In this document: positions 1 to 8,715 of the stretch, in pieces | Layout: each line of letters begins with the position of its first letter | Numbering within the stretch: the first letter of the stretch is position 1 | Assembly: GCA_048370855.1 (NCBI GenBank) | Contig: DBGEOK010000039.1 | Span: 1 to 64,000 of the forward strand | Origin: Limiplasma sp048370855 | Lineage (GTDB): Bacteria > Bacillota > Clostridia > Christensenellales > Aristaeellaceae | Direction: 5' to 3' | DNA: 64,000 nucleotides | Program-made: the position numbers and the translations under genes | The notes under the pieces: generated by a model | What the model saw: only the letters and a program-made list of their open reading frames with translations | What the model was told of the DNA's origin: nothing | The model's database searches: none

Positions 1-246
1 TAACAAGATGCGCCGCCGAGGGCAACAGAAAATCCGGGCCTTTCCCGGCAAGCCGCGGGAAACGCCGTCTTTTTGGGGACCCGCGGCGCGGCGCCGTTCC
101 ATGAGGGCGAACGTTGAATCTGTTGAAAAAATGTAAATTGAATAGAATGGATGCGTTGACAATTATCCGCTCCTGTGCTATGATAACCAAACAGGAAAGC
201 CGCGTTTCCAAAATTTCATTTTATCTCTGAAAGGACGTGTGTTCCC
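1..246. other. Non-coding start of window, upstream of ABC importer
   Basis: I see no convincing gene here. The stretch is GC-rich up to about 110 and then turns AT-rich toward the promoter of the importer operon. A short GC-rich inverted repeat around 33-55 could be the tail of a terminator of a gene outside the window, but it is too weak to call. Confidence 0.4.
156..184 (+). promoter_or_regulatory. Sigma-A promoter of the ABC importer operon
   Basis: The -35 box TTGACA (156-161) and the -10 box TATGAT (179-184) are separated by exactly 17 bases. It sits about 60 bases upstream of the binding-protein start at 247. I saw no clear operator overlapping it. Confidence 0.8.
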
Positions 247-1323
247 ATGAAAAAACTGTTGGCGCTCCTCTTGGCGACGATGATGGTTCTCGGCGTGTTC
301 TCCCTTGCCTCCGCCGAGGAAATCGACGCCGCGCTCATCGAGGCCGCGAAGGCCGAGGGCGAGCTGACCGTGTACGGAAGCTGTGAGGAAGCCTACCTCA
401 ACGCCGCGTGCGACCACTTCCAGGAGTTGTACGGCATTAAGGTCAACCGCCAGCGCCTGTCCACCGGCGAGGTCGCCGCCAAAATCGAGGAGGAAAACGG
501 CAATCCCTCCGCGGACGTTTGGTTCGGCGGCACGACCGATCCCTATAACGAAAGCGCCGCCAAGGGCCTGCTGGAAGCCTACGACGCGAAGAACGCGTCC
601 CATCTGCTGGGCGACATGTACCGCGACAAGGACGGCCTCTGGTACGGCATTTACAAGGGCATTCTGGGCTTCATGGTCAATACCGAGGAGCTCGCGCGCC
701 TGAACCTCGAAGCCCCCGCGGATTGGGACGACCTGCTCAAGCCCGAGTACAAGGGCCTGATCTGGCTGTCCAACCCCAACACCGCCGGCACGGCCAAGCT
801 CGTCATCAACACCATGGTGCAGATGAAGGGCCATGACGAAGCGATGAAATACTTTGTGGAGCTGGACAAAAATATCGCCCAGTACACCAAGAGCGGCAGC
901 GGCCCCAGCAAGAAGGTTGGCGTCGGCGAGTGCGTCATCGGCATCGGCTTCCTGCATGACGGCATCACCCAGATCCTGGACGGCTACGATAATATCGCCC
1001 TGGTGATCCCCAAGAGCGGCACCAGCTTTGAGATCGGCGCGACCGCCATCTTCAAGGGCGCGAAGCATTCCAACGCCGCCAAGCTGTGGATCGAGTACGC
1101 CTTGAGCCCCGAGTGCGTCAATCTGGCCAAGGATAACGAAAGCTTCCAGTTCCTTGTAATCGACAACGCGGAGCAGCCCAAGGAAGCGACCGAGTTCGGC
1201 CTGGACCCCGAAAACGTCATCAAATACGACTTTGAGGACGCGAAGGCCAACACCTCCAAGTACGTGGAGGATTTCCTCAACGCTATCGGCGACGCGGCGG
1301 ACGACCGCTTCAAGACCGAGTAA
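247..1323 (+). CDS. ABC transporter substrate-binding protein (FbpA/AfuA-like)
   Basis: This is an extracellular solute-binding protein that captures a substrate for the permease and ATPase encoded just downstream. The 358-residue product opens with a signal peptide (MKKLLALLLATMMVLGVFS, cleavage near residue 23). A Lys-Lys start, no obvious lipobox cysteine and a typical type-2 periplasmic-binding fold length follow. An SD (AAAGGACG) precedes ATG 247. The family includes Fe3+ binders (FbpA) and hexose-6-phosphate binders (AfuA). The paired tyrosines that bind iron in FbpA are not evident in the C-terminal half, so iron should not be assumed; a sugar phosphate or another small anion is equally possible. 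The gene is first in a three-gene operon and is followed by a hairpin that could raise its message level relative to the permease. Confidence 0.85.
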   Translation: MKKLLALLLATMMVLGVFSLASAEEIDAALIEAAKAEGELTVYGSCEEAYLNAACDHFQELYGIKVNRQRLSTGEVAAKIEEENGNPSADVWFGGTTDPYNESAAKGLLEAYDAKNASHLLGDMYRDKDGLWYGIYKGILGFMVNTEELARLNLEAPADWDDLLKPEYKGLIWLSNPNTAGTAKLVINTMVQMKGHDEAMKYFVELDKNIAQYTKSGSGPSKKVGVGECVIGIGFLHDGITQILDGYDNIALVIPKSGTSFEIGATAIFKGAKHSNAAKLWIEYALSPECVNLAKDNESFQFLVIDNAEQPKEATEFGLDPENVIKYDFEDAKANTSKYVEDFLNAIGDAADDRFKTE

Positions 1324-1340
1324 GCAAACCGGCATTTTGG

Positions 1341-1372
1341 CAGGGAGGATGACCGCCGCGTCATCCTCCCTG
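1341..1372 (+). promoter_or_regulatory. Intercistronic hairpin after the binding-protein gene
   Basis: A perfect 13-bp inverted repeat (1341-1353 with 1360-1372) encloses a 6-base loop. It lies 17 bases after the binding-protein stop and before the permease start. There is no U-run, so it is unlikely to be a full terminator. A partial terminator or a 3'-end-stabilising structure would explain the usual excess of binding protein over permease (inference). Confidence 0.75.
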
Positions 1373-1422
1373 TGTCTATCACGCCCCAGGCGGGCGGGAC
1401 GGGCGGCAAAGGAGGGACCCCC

Positions 1423-3141
1423 TTGGTCAAGGCACAAAGCGCGAGGCTGGACCGCAAAAAGCTTTTCGGCGATCCGATCATGGTATCCACCATCGTTGTG
1501 CTGCTGATTTTCCTGGCATTATTCATCCTATATCCGCTGGCTATGCTGCTGATCGACAGCGTCATGACGGAAGGGCGGCTGACGCTCGACGTCTTTGCGC
1601 GCGTGCTCGATATGGGCCGCTTTCGGACCGCGTTTTCCAACACCCTTGCGCTTGGCTTCATCACCGGCATAGGCTCCACGCTGCTTGGGCTCCTGTTCGC
1701 CTACGTGGACTGCTATGTAAAGGTTCGCGTCAAGGTGGTCAAGAAGCTGTTCGACGTGGTATCCATGCTGCCGGTCGTGTCGCCGCCGTTTGTGCTGTCG
1801 CTGAGCATGATTTTGCTTTTTGGACGCGCCGGGCTTGTGACGCGCGGGCTGCTGGGCATTTATGATTCCGATATTTACGGGCTTCACGGCATCGCCATCG
1901 TGCAGACGCTCACCTTTTTCCCCGTCTGCTATATGATGCTCAAGGGCTTGCTGAAAAATATTGATCCCTCGCTGGAGGAAGCCAGCCGCGATATGGGAGC
2001 CAGCCGGTGGAAGGTCTTTACCACCGTTACGCTGCCGCTTCTGCTTCCGGGGCTGGGCAACGCGTTTCTGGTTACGTTCATCGAGTCTGTGGCGGATTTC
2101 GCCAACCCCATGATGATCGGCGGCAGCTACGACACCTTAGCGACCACGATCTACCTTCAGGTGACCGGGGCCTATGATAAGGCGGGCGCAAGCGCCATGG
2201 CCGTGGTGCTCCTGGCCCTGACGCTGATTTTGTTCCTCATTCAAAAGTATTATCTGGAAAAGCGAACCTACGCCACCTTGACGGGCAAGGCGTCCCGTGA
2301 AAGGATGCTGATTACGGACAAGAGCGTCACGCGCCCGCTCACGCTGATCTGCTCGCTGTTTTCGGCGTTTGTCATCCTGATGTACGTCAGCATTCCCTTC
2401 GGCGCGCTATTTAACCTTTGGGGAAGGGATTATTCGCTTACCTTTAAGCATTTTGAATATATGTTTAAGTACAGCGGCCTGAAAGCCTTCCGCGATTCGT
2501 TTGTTCTCAGCCTGATCGCCTCGCCCATTACGGCGCTGCTGTCCATGATTATCAGCTATCTGGTGGTGAAAAAGAAATTTAAGACCAAAGGCCTGATAGA
2601 GTTTGTCAGCATGCTGGCGATGGCCGTGCCGGGCACGGTGCTCGGCGTGGGTTATATCCGGGGCTTTGCCAACGGGGTGTTCCATACGGGCTTTTTACAG
2701 GGATTGTATGGAACAGGCGCTATTCTGGTCATCGTGTTTGTGGTTCGCAGCCTGCCTGTGGGCACGCGGAGCGGCATTTCGGCGCTTAGGCAGATCGATC
2801 AATCCATTGAAGAAAGCGCGTATGACCTGGGCGCGAACAGCGGAAAGGTCTTTACGTCCATTACGCTGCCCCTGATTAAGGATAGCTTCTTGAGCGGTTT
2901 GATTACAACCTTTGTCCGCTCCATTACGGCCATCAGCGCCATTATCCTTTTGGTGACGCCGCAGTATTTGCTGATTACCACGCAGATCAATGAGTTTGCG
3001 GAAAAGGGCAAGTACGGCGTTGCCTGCGCCTATGCGACCATCCTGATCGCCATTGTATACGCGTCCATTTTGGTGATGAACCTCGTAACAAAGTACTTCG
3101 GCACCAGCCGGAAAATACAGGGGAAGCGCCGGGAAGGCTAA
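1423..3141 (+). CDS. ABC transporter permease, two fused permease domains (FbpB-like)
   Basis: This is the membrane channel of the importer. It has about 572 residues with two tandem binding-protein-dependent permease domains, each with several hydrophobic helices. Each carries an EAA-type loop: EEASRDMGASRWKVF in the first half and EESAYDLGANSGKVF in the second. Fused two-domain permeases are typical of FbpB-type iron and 2-aminoethylphosphonate/hexose-phosphate systems. I chose the TTG at 1423 because GGAGGG at 1411-1416 lies 6 bases upstream. A GTG at 1372 would extend the frame, but it sits inside the 3' arm of the hairpin and has no SD. The ATPase gene follows after 61 bases. Confidence 0.85.
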   Translation: MVKAQSARLDRKKLFGDPIMVSTIVVLLIFLALFILYPLAMLLIDSVMTEGRLTLDVFARVLDMGRFRTAFSNTLALGFITGIGSTLLGLLFAYVDCYVKVRVKVVKKLFDVVSMLPVVSPPFVLSLSMILLFGRAGLVTRGLLGIYDSDIYGLHGIAIVQTLTFFPVCYMMLKGLLKNIDPSLEEASRDMGASRWKVFTTVTLPLLLPGLGNAFLVTFIESVADFANPMMIGGSYDTLATTIYLQVTGAYDKAGASAMAVVLLALTLILFLIQKYYLEKRTYATLTGKASRERMLITDKSVTRPLTLICSLFSAFVILMYVSIPFGALFNLWGRDYSLTFKHFEYMFKYSGLKAFRDSFVLSLIASPITALLSMIISYLVVKKKFKTKGLIEFVSMLAMAVPGTVLGVGYIRGFANGVFHTGFLQGLYGTGAILVIVFVVRSLPVGTRSGISALRQIDQSIEESAYDLGANSGKVFTSITLPLIKDSFLSGLITTFVRSITAISAIILLVTPQYLLITTQINEFAEKGKYGVACAYATILIAIVYASILVMNLVTKYFGTSRKIQGKRREG

Positions 3142-3202
3142 CCGGGCGCGCGCGGCCGCGCCGCCTTCAAAACAGAGGAAAGAAGCAAGGGAGGATTGGA
3201 CG

Positions 3203-4282
3203 ATGCCGAAGGAAAGCAAGGGCGTTTTGCTCGATCATATATCCAAAATCTATAAGGATCCCAAGACCGGCAAGGATTTTTACGCCGTCCAGGACGTTTC
3301 GCTGGAAATTGAGCCGGGCAGCTTTGTCACGCTGCTGGGGCCGTCGGGCTGCGGAAAGACCACCACGCTGCGCATGATCGCGGGCTTTGAGAGCCCGGAC
3401 GAGGGAGAAATCTATTTGGGCGGGGAGCCGATCAACGAGCTGACCCCCAACAAGCGGGATACCGCCATGGTGTTTCAAAGCTACGCGCTGTTCCCGCATT
3501 ACAACGTGTTTGATAACGTGGCTTATGGCCTGAAGCTGCGCAAGGTTCCGAGGCAGGAGATCGAGCAGCGGGTACACAGCATCCTGGAGCTGGTGGAAAT
3601 GGACGGCATGGAGAGCCGGATGACCAATCAGCTCTCCGGTGGGCAGCAGCAGCGCGTCGCCTTGGCGCGCGCCCTGGTGGTGGAGCCCGGCGTGCTGCTC
3701 TTTGACGAGCCGCTTTCCAACCTGGACGCCAAGCTGCGCGTGACCATGCGCACGGAGATCCGCCGCATTCAGCAGCACCTGGGCATTACGGCCGTCTACG
3801 TCACCCACGACCAAAGCGAGGCGATGAGCATATCCGATCAGATCATCATTATGAAATCGGGCGTCATCGCGCAGATGGGCAGCCCCATGAATATCTACTA
3901 CCACCCGAAGGATGAGTTTGTGGCGGATTTTATCGGCGAGGCAAACTTTCTCAAGGGCGCGGTCAAGGAGATGCGCGGGGAGCGCGACTGCATCGTCTCC
4001 GTTCAGGGCCGGGAAGTGGCGGTGGAAACCGATACCCCGCGCCGCCCGGGAGAGGAAGCCGAGATTGTGCTTAGGCCCGAGGCCATTCAAATTGGCCCGG
4101 AGGGCGTGTTGCCATGCAAGGTGGAGCTGAGCTGCTTTATGGGCAGCTATCAGAATTACCACGTGCGCGTCGGCGACACGCTTGTGAAGATTACCGACAA
4201 CTGCCCCATCAATAAAAGGGTCTTCGCCGTAGGCGAGGAAGTATTTATCAGCTTTGGAAAGGACTGCGCGCATCTGCTGTAA
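3203..4282 (+). CDS. ABC transporter ATP-binding protein (FbpC/PotA-like)
   Basis: This is the cytoplasmic ATPase that powers the importer. Its 359 residues contain Walker A GPSGCGKTT (about residue 46), the Q-loop in MVFQSYALFPHY, the signature LSGGQQQR (about 143), Walker B LLFDEPLSNLDAKLR (about 166) and the H-loop in YVTHDQSEAMS. A C-terminal TOBE-type region follows, which is the size and layout of the CUT1/FbpC/PotA group. A GGGAGG SD lies 9 bases upstream of ATG 3203. It is the last gene of the operon that starts at 247. Substrate cannot be read from the ATPase. Confidence 0.88.
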   Translation: MPKESKGVLLDHISKIYKDPKTGKDFYAVQDVSLEIEPGSFVTLLGPSGCGKTTTLRMIAGFESPDEGEIYLGGEPINELTPNKRDTAMVFQSYALFPHYNVFDNVAYGLKLRKVPRQEIEQRVHSILELVEMDGMESRMTNQLSGGQQQRVALARALVVEPGVLLFDEPLSNLDAKLRVTMRTEIRRIQQHLGITAVYVTHDQSEAMSISDQIIIMKSGVIAQMGSPMNIYYHPKDEFVADFIGEANFLKGAVKEMRGERDCIVSVQGREVAVETDTPRRPGEEAEIVLRPEAIQIGPEGVLPCKVELSCFMGSYQNYHVRVGDTLVKITDNCPINKRVFAVGEEVFISFGKDCAHLL

Positions 4283-4604
4283 AGCGGGCCGGCGCGGCGT
4301 GAATGCCGGCTGTGATTTTGCGGCCCCGCCGCGATCGAAATTCCGCTTATGCCCGGTCGGCTCTTTTTGCCGTTTCCAACGAGCCCGCCGGCGGCCGCCC
4401 AAAGCAAGTTGAAACGCCCTCCAACGCCGGCTGACGTCGGCGTTGGAGGGCGAAGCTCGCCTTCAGGCGAGCTTCAGGCCGTCGAAAAAGCTCGCCTTTC
4501 GGCGATCTTTTCCGACGAGGACTGTCGGTTTGTTTGCGCCGGAGGCGCAAACTCCCCGCCCGCCTGGCAAAGCCAGGCGATACGATTTCATTTGGAGAGG
4601 TTGT
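4283..4604 (+). repeat. Palindromic repeat, left part of family-A copy 1
   Basis: This gene-free stretch carries a chain of hairpins. A perfect 15-bp stem (4415-4429 with 4438-4452) is followed directly by a perfect 10-bp stem with a TTCA loop (4452-4461 with 4466-4475). An imperfect stem spans about 4481-4517, and short stems lie around 4530-4550 and 4561-4579. The part from about 4473 to 4604 matches, in inverted orientation, the repeats at 52210-52356 and 55603-55705. The insertion sequence interrupts this copy at about 4605. The first hairpins may also end transcription of the importer operon, although there is no long U-run. Confidence 0.7.
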
Positions 4605-5921
4605 GGCCCATAAGCGCGCTCATAAGGGAAAATTGATATAATGTAGGAATATAAACAGGATGAGAAGAAGTGAAAAGATACCTATCGAAGGGCTGGGAAG
4701 CAAAAGCGCGGGAAGAAGGAGCTTTTCAATGGAGGCGAGGAATCAAAAGCACTGAGGAATTGTTCATGTTGAAACTGACGTATGTGGCAGATGGAGGGTC
4801 ATATCAAGCGGCATCAGAGATGATGCGGCTGACATCAGATATTCATGTGAACAAGAATGCGGCGAGGAACCGAATCAAGGGGAGTTGGAAATGGCTGCGA
4901 TGGATAGCGCAGGAGATGTGCCGGGAAGAGGGCTATTAGCCGGAAAAGCAAGACTGGCTGGGAGGCCGGCGGGTAATTCTGGTGGATACGAGCGACATGC
5001 CGCCGCGTGGAAGCAGAGGAAGCGATTATCGGCTTCACAGTGCGTTTGACCTGTATGGATTCATCTGGCGAACGCTGGAGATCACAACGAACAAGGCGGG
5101 AGAGAAAAGCCGAAGCGTCATCAGGTGGAAAAGGGAGACGTTTTCATCGCGGACAGGGCCTATTGCACAAGGAATGGGATGGAACATATGCGCAAAAATG
5201 GCGGAGACTATATCCTCAGATACCGCGCGAAAGGTTTCAAGCTGTACGACAAGGAAGGAGAGGTCTTGGAACTGCTCCCCAAATTTCGGGGACTTCAAAA
5301 GAGGGAGAGCGCTCACGTGGACTGCTGTTGCCGGGAGAACAGCGGAGAGCTACGCCCGGTGCGCGTGATAGCGATGACAAAGGACACGGCGGTCGAGGCT
5401 GCAAGCCGGAGGAAGAAGCAGTATAAGGTGCGCGACCGCCAGAAAGGGCCCATACCACAAGAGATGATGGAGCTCAACTCCTATATTCTACTGGCTATGA
5501 GCCTGCGCTGGACGGATGTACAAATTCAGGAACGATACCGGGCCAGGTGGCAGATAGAGCTGGTATCCCACCGATTGAAAGGCATCTACGGCTTTGGGGA
5601 GGTTTCTTCTAAAAACCCGGATTCCGTAAAGGCTTGGTTTTACGGAAAGCTTTTGCTGGCGGCGCTGTGCGAGGCGGTCATAAAAAAGGAGAATTTTCCC
5701 CCGGTGAAGAAAAGCTCCCGTTTGGTTATGCCGGAGAGAAGTATATGGGGTGAGCTGTCTTTGGTATTCAAATTTTTACATCATGCAATTTGGAACCGTT
5801 GCGGCCTTTTTCGCCTTCCAAAGTCGTTTCTCCGACGTTACCTTGCCTGCGCCCCCTCGCACAGACCCCACGCTCCCGCCTTACTCCGCTTAGCCCTTCT
5901 TTAAGTGTGCGATTATGGGCC
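4605..5921 (+). mobile_element. IS4-family insertion sequence, degenerate
   Basis: The element is about 1.3 kb. Its ends are imperfect inverted repeats: GGCCCATAAGCGCGC from 4605, and GGCCCATAATCGCAC read inward from 5921 on the other strand (13 of 15 match). Inside is one transposase gene with the IS4 Y-(2)-R-(3)-E-(6)-K signature. The flanks together reconstitute a copy of a repeat seen elsewhere in the window, which supports insertion into it. The exact ends are uncertain by a few bases because the target itself contains GGCCC. An 8-base target duplication can be proposed only with three mismatches (GTTGTGGC against GCCGAGGC). Confidence 0.8.
4670..5904 (+). pseudogene. IS4-family transposase, broken by stop and frameshift
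   Basis: DDE transposase remnants lie in two frames. From GTG 4670 the frame reads 89 codons to an in-frame TAG at 4937-4939. It then continues unbroken through the first catalytic Asp (VILVDTSD) and the conserved YRLHSAFDLYGF. Around 5105-5115 a -1 shift is needed to enter the frame that holds the second Asp (FIADRAYC) and the Glu in YRARWQIELVSHRLK, ending at TAA 5902-5904. The D, D and E residues are all recognisable, so decay is recent in terms of sequence, but no single reading frame contains them. IS4 elements do not normally use frameshifting and there is no canonical slippery heptamer, so I call it a pseudogene. Confidence 0.85.
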
Positions 5922-6110
5922 GAGGCTCCTCCAAGCCGCTCCAGAATGGGTTTGTCAACGGCTTGAACCGCCTGAAACAGGCGGAGAGAAGCCGCCGCTC
6001 ACCAAGGGCGGCCCGCTTCTTTTCCACGCCGACGCCGGGAACGCTTCGGGCTTGCCGCTCTGCGCGTTCCCGCGCCGCGCTTCTTTGCCGGCTGGTTTCC
6101 CACGCCGGCG
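5922..6110 (+). repeat. Right part of family-A repeat copy 1
   Basis: From the end of the insertion sequence to about 5970 the sequence matches the remainder of the family-A repeat, including the conserved GGGTTTGTCAACGGCTTGAA block. The rest, up to the end of the PstS-like gene at 6118, is GC-rich with short palindromes and no gene. Joined to 4473-4604 with the insertion sequence removed, it restores the same order and spacing as the copy at 52210-52356. Confidence 0.6.
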
Positions 6111-6117
6111 CTGGCGC

Positions 6118-7155
6118 TTATTCGCTGTATGGAATATAACCCGCCTGTTCCACGCATCGCTGCCCCGCGTCGCTTTGCAGCCACTCCGCAAACGCGGCGG
6201 CCCTTTCGTCGCCATGCCGGTAGACGGCGTAGTAGCATGTGGCGAAGGGATACCGTCCGCTGCGCAGGTTTTCGGGCGTGGGCGGAACGCCGTCCACGCT
6301 CAGCACCTTGATTTCGCCGGATTGATACAGCACGTCCACATAGTAAAGGTAGGAATAGCCGATGCTGTCCGCGCCGTTTTCGTAATCGCCGATAGCGGAC
6401 ACCAAATCCCCCATTCCGTCGGAGATAAAGTTATCCATCGCGCCGGACAGGGCGACGCCTTGCATCACAAGGTTTTCCATCGCGGTTTGACTTCCGCTGT
6501 TCTTGGGGCGCTGGTAGGGGATGATGATCCTGCCCTCCGCGCCGCCAACGTCGCCCCAGTCGACCGTTTGGCCTGTGTAGACGTCCCGGATCTGGGCAAG
6601 CGAAAGGTCCTCCACGGGGTTGCTTTGGTTGACGAGGAACACGAAGGCGTCATAGCAGACCGGAACCTTGATAAGCGTTACCCCGGCGTCTGATGCGAGC
6701 TGAAGCTCATCGTCGGAAGGCTCGGTGCCTAGGAACAGGTCTACGGGATGCTCCGGGTCCATCATTGCGTTTTGGCTGCCGATGGTTATCGTGGGATTGG
6801 GACGCCTGCCGATCAGGCGTTCATATGCAAAGTGGGTGGTGGAGAAGGCCACGAACCCGGCCAGATCCTCCTCCTTCATGCCCAGGTGCTGGCGGGCAAG
6901 CTCCATGGCCATGGGCACGCATACCGTGGAGCCGTCGATAGAGGGGTAGCCGCCCCAGTCTACCACGCGGATGGACGGATCGGACGGAAGCGGCGCGCTT
7001 CCGCCCAGCACGAAGGGGCTGCTCTCCACAAAGGCGGTCCAGTTCTCCGCGCGGTCAATCGGCTGATTGATTTGCCCCCAGGAGCCCTCCGCGCGCGCGG
7101 GAAGCGCGGCAAAGACGAGCGCCGCCGTCAGGGCGGCCGTTACCAGGCGTTTCAT
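6118..7155 (-). CDS. Orphan PstS-like phosphate-binding family protein
   Basis: The 345-residue protein is secreted: its signal peptide begins MKRLVTAALTAALVFAALPA and cleaves near ARA-EG. The body resembles the PstS/PBP-like family. It has an anion-loop-like segment (NSGSQTAMENLVM), a DIYTG-like DVYTGQTVDWGDVGG block and the late GADSIGYSYLYYV block. No lipobox cysteine is visible. It starts 3 bases after the stop of the leucine-rich-repeat gene, with GAGGAA at the SD position, so the two are co-transcribed. No pstC, pstA or pstB lies nearby, so import is unlikely to be its direct role. Sensing, scavenging or a surface function is possible. The ligand is not proven. Confidence 0.75.
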   Translation of the reverse strand: MKRLVTAALTAALVFAALPARAEGSWGQINQPIDRAENWTAFVESSPFVLGGSAPLPSDPSIRVVDWGGYPSIDGSTVCVPMAMELARQHLGMKEEDLAGFVAFSTTHFAYERLIGRRPNPTITIGSQNAMMDPEHPVDLFLGTEPSDDELQLASDAGVTLIKVPVCYDAFVFLVNQSNPVEDLSLAQIRDVYTGQTVDWGDVGGAEGRIIIPYQRPKNSGSQTAMENLVMQGVALSGAMDNFISDGMGDLVSAIGDYENGADSIGYSYLYYVDVLYQSGEIKVLSVDGVPPTPENLRSGRYPFATCYYAVYRHGDERAAAFAEWLQSDAGQRCVEQAGYIPYSE

Positions 7156-7158
7156 GGA

Positions 7159-8715
7159 TTATTCCTCGCTTTCCTGTGGCACAAGGGTCACAAAGTCCTT
7201 CATCATATAGCCTTCGGTGAAATCCACACGCACGCGGTACCAGTCGCCTGTTTCTTCCAGAACTTCCACTTGCGTGCCGCTGAAGTATTTGTGAAGGCTT
7301 TTGCTGCTTTTACTGGGCCCTTCGCGCAGATGGAGCCTGTCGCGCGGGTCCGCGTTCGTCACCATGCCGAAGGTTTTGCCGTCGTCCGTGCGCTCGCGGG
7401 TGAACAGGAGATCGCTGATGAAGAAGCTGACATATTCGTCCGCTACATAAGCTGAGGCGTCTTGCTCGTTCCATGCCGGGCAGGACAGCTTCAAGCTACA
7501 CCACTGGCCGTACATGTCCATGTATCGGAGGGAGCGCCCTTCGGGAAGCGTGCGCCCCTTCCCTTTCATGGGCAGCACGCACAGCGTGTCGAACATCCGG
7601 ACGGAGGCGTCGCGCGGCCAGGCGGACGCGATTTGGAACAATGCTTCCGCCGGCTGGGCGAAGGCGACAAGCTCCTGACGCACATAGCCCGTGAGCTGCG
7701 CGTCTACGCGCTCACGGCAAAAAGCGATTTCATAAAACCCGTTCTGCCTCCCGGTCACCTCCACATAGGAGCCGCAGGCGTAACGCCCGAGCACCTCGCC
7801 GTCCAGGTCCGGCGAGGCGTACACGGGCGCAAGGTCGCGCGCGTTTTCAGGGTTCAGAAGGGCCTTTCGCACGGGATAACGCCGCTGTTGAGCTGGCGTG
7901 GCGAGGGGCGCGGAAGGTTCAGCCGCGGTAGACTCGCCGGGCCGTTTCAGCATGGGGCAGTTGTCAAAAACGCCCTCTCCCAGGGAGGCTCCGGCGGGAA
8001 GGGCAAGCCGGGTAAGGCTTACGCAGTTGGCAAAGGCATATTTGCCAACCGTCCGTACCGTAAGCGGGATGGCGACGGAGGCTAAGCGGCCGCACTCAAG
8101 GAAGGCGCTGGCGCCGATTGTGGCAAGGCCCGAAGGCAGCGAGACGCTTTGCAGATAATCGTTCCCGCTGAACACGCCGTTGGCCAGCGCCGTGACGCCC
8201 GCGGGCACGTCATAATGCGCGTCCCGCTTTCCGGCGGGATAGTACACCAGCGTCGCGCCGTCCTTGGATAGCAGCACGTTATCGACGACCTTGAACCATG
8301 GGTTGTCAGCCGCGATGGTAATGTCGGAAAGCCCGTCGCAGTCGGAAAAGGTGGCGGCGCTGACCTCCCGGAGCGTGGAGGGGAGGGAAACGCTGCGAAG
8401 CGGGCTGTATTGGAAGCAGGCGGAGCCCATGCTCTCGACGCCCTCGGGGATGGTCACGCTGCGGGCGTTGACGCCATAGAAGGCGCACAGCCCGATCCTG
8501 CGAAGGCTGGAGGGCAGCTCCAGGCCGGTCACGCTGTACAGGTCAAGATCAATGAAGTCGGATTCCCCTGTGGCGATGCTTTGCACGCCTTCCTCCACGA
8601 CAAGCACCGTACCTCTCAGGGAGCAGGGTATGCCGTCGGCCCGCGCCGACGAGGCGTGCGCGAGACACAGGCATGTTAGGAGCGCAAGCAGACAGCCCCG
8701 AAGCGCGGAACGCAT
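7159..8715 (-). CDS. Secreted BspA-type leucine-rich repeat protein with SH3 domains
   Basis: The 518-residue surface or secreted protein starts with a signal peptide (MRSALRGCLLALLTCLCLAHA). It is followed by BspA-type (LRR_5) repeats, seen as recurring LPSxLxxIGxxAFxxC-like units over roughly residues 50-270. A first bacterial SH3-like domain (APVYASPDLDGEVLGRYACG, about 290-345) and a second at the C terminus (DRLHLREGPSKSSKSLHKY, about 455-510) follow. Such domains bind cell wall or host surfaces. ATG 8715 is chosen because AAAGGAGG lies 7 bases upstream; a longer frame to 8751 lacks an SD and places residues before the signal peptide. It is transcribed with the PstS-like gene downstream. 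Binding partners are unknown. Confidence 0.8.
   Translation of the reverse strand: MRSALRGCLLALLTCLCLAHASSARADGIPCSLRGTVLVVEEGVQSIATGESDFIDLDLYSVTGLELPSSLRRIGLCAFYGVNARSVTIPEGVESMGSACFQYSPLRSVSLPSTLREVSAATFSDCDGLSDITIAADNPWFKVVDNVLLSKDGATLVYYPAGKRDAHYDVPAGVTALANGVFSGNDYLQSVSLPSGLATIGASAFLECGRLASVAIPLTVRTVGKYAFANCVSLTRLALPAGASLGEGVFDNCPMLKRPGESTAAEPSAPLATPAQQRRYPVRKALLNPENARDLAPVYASPDLDGEVLGRYACGSYVEVTGRQNGFYEIAFCRERVDAQLTGYVRQELVAFAQPAEALFQIASAWPRDASVRMFDTLCVLPMKGKGRTLPEGRSLRYMDMYGQWCSLKLSCPAWNEQDASAYVADEYVSFFISDLLFTRERTDDGKTFGMVTNADPRDRLHLREGPSKSSKSLHKYFSGTQVEVLEETGDWYRVRVDFTEGYMMKDFVTLVPQESEE

Noticed and set aside
1372..1422. GTG 1372 as the permease start
   Set aside because: It lies in the 3' arm of a perfect hairpin without an SD, whereas TTG 1423 has GGAGGG at the right distance.
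178..1437. A 419-codon frame on the minus strand opposite the binding-protein gene
   Set aside because: It is exactly antisense to a gene with a signal peptide and family motifs. The product is Val/Gly/Ala-rich with no domain I know, as expected from GC-rich codon use.
5095..5125. Programmed -1 frameshift in the transposase
   Set aside because: There is no canonical slippery heptamer, IS4 elements do not usually need one, and an in-frame TAG upstream already breaks the gene.
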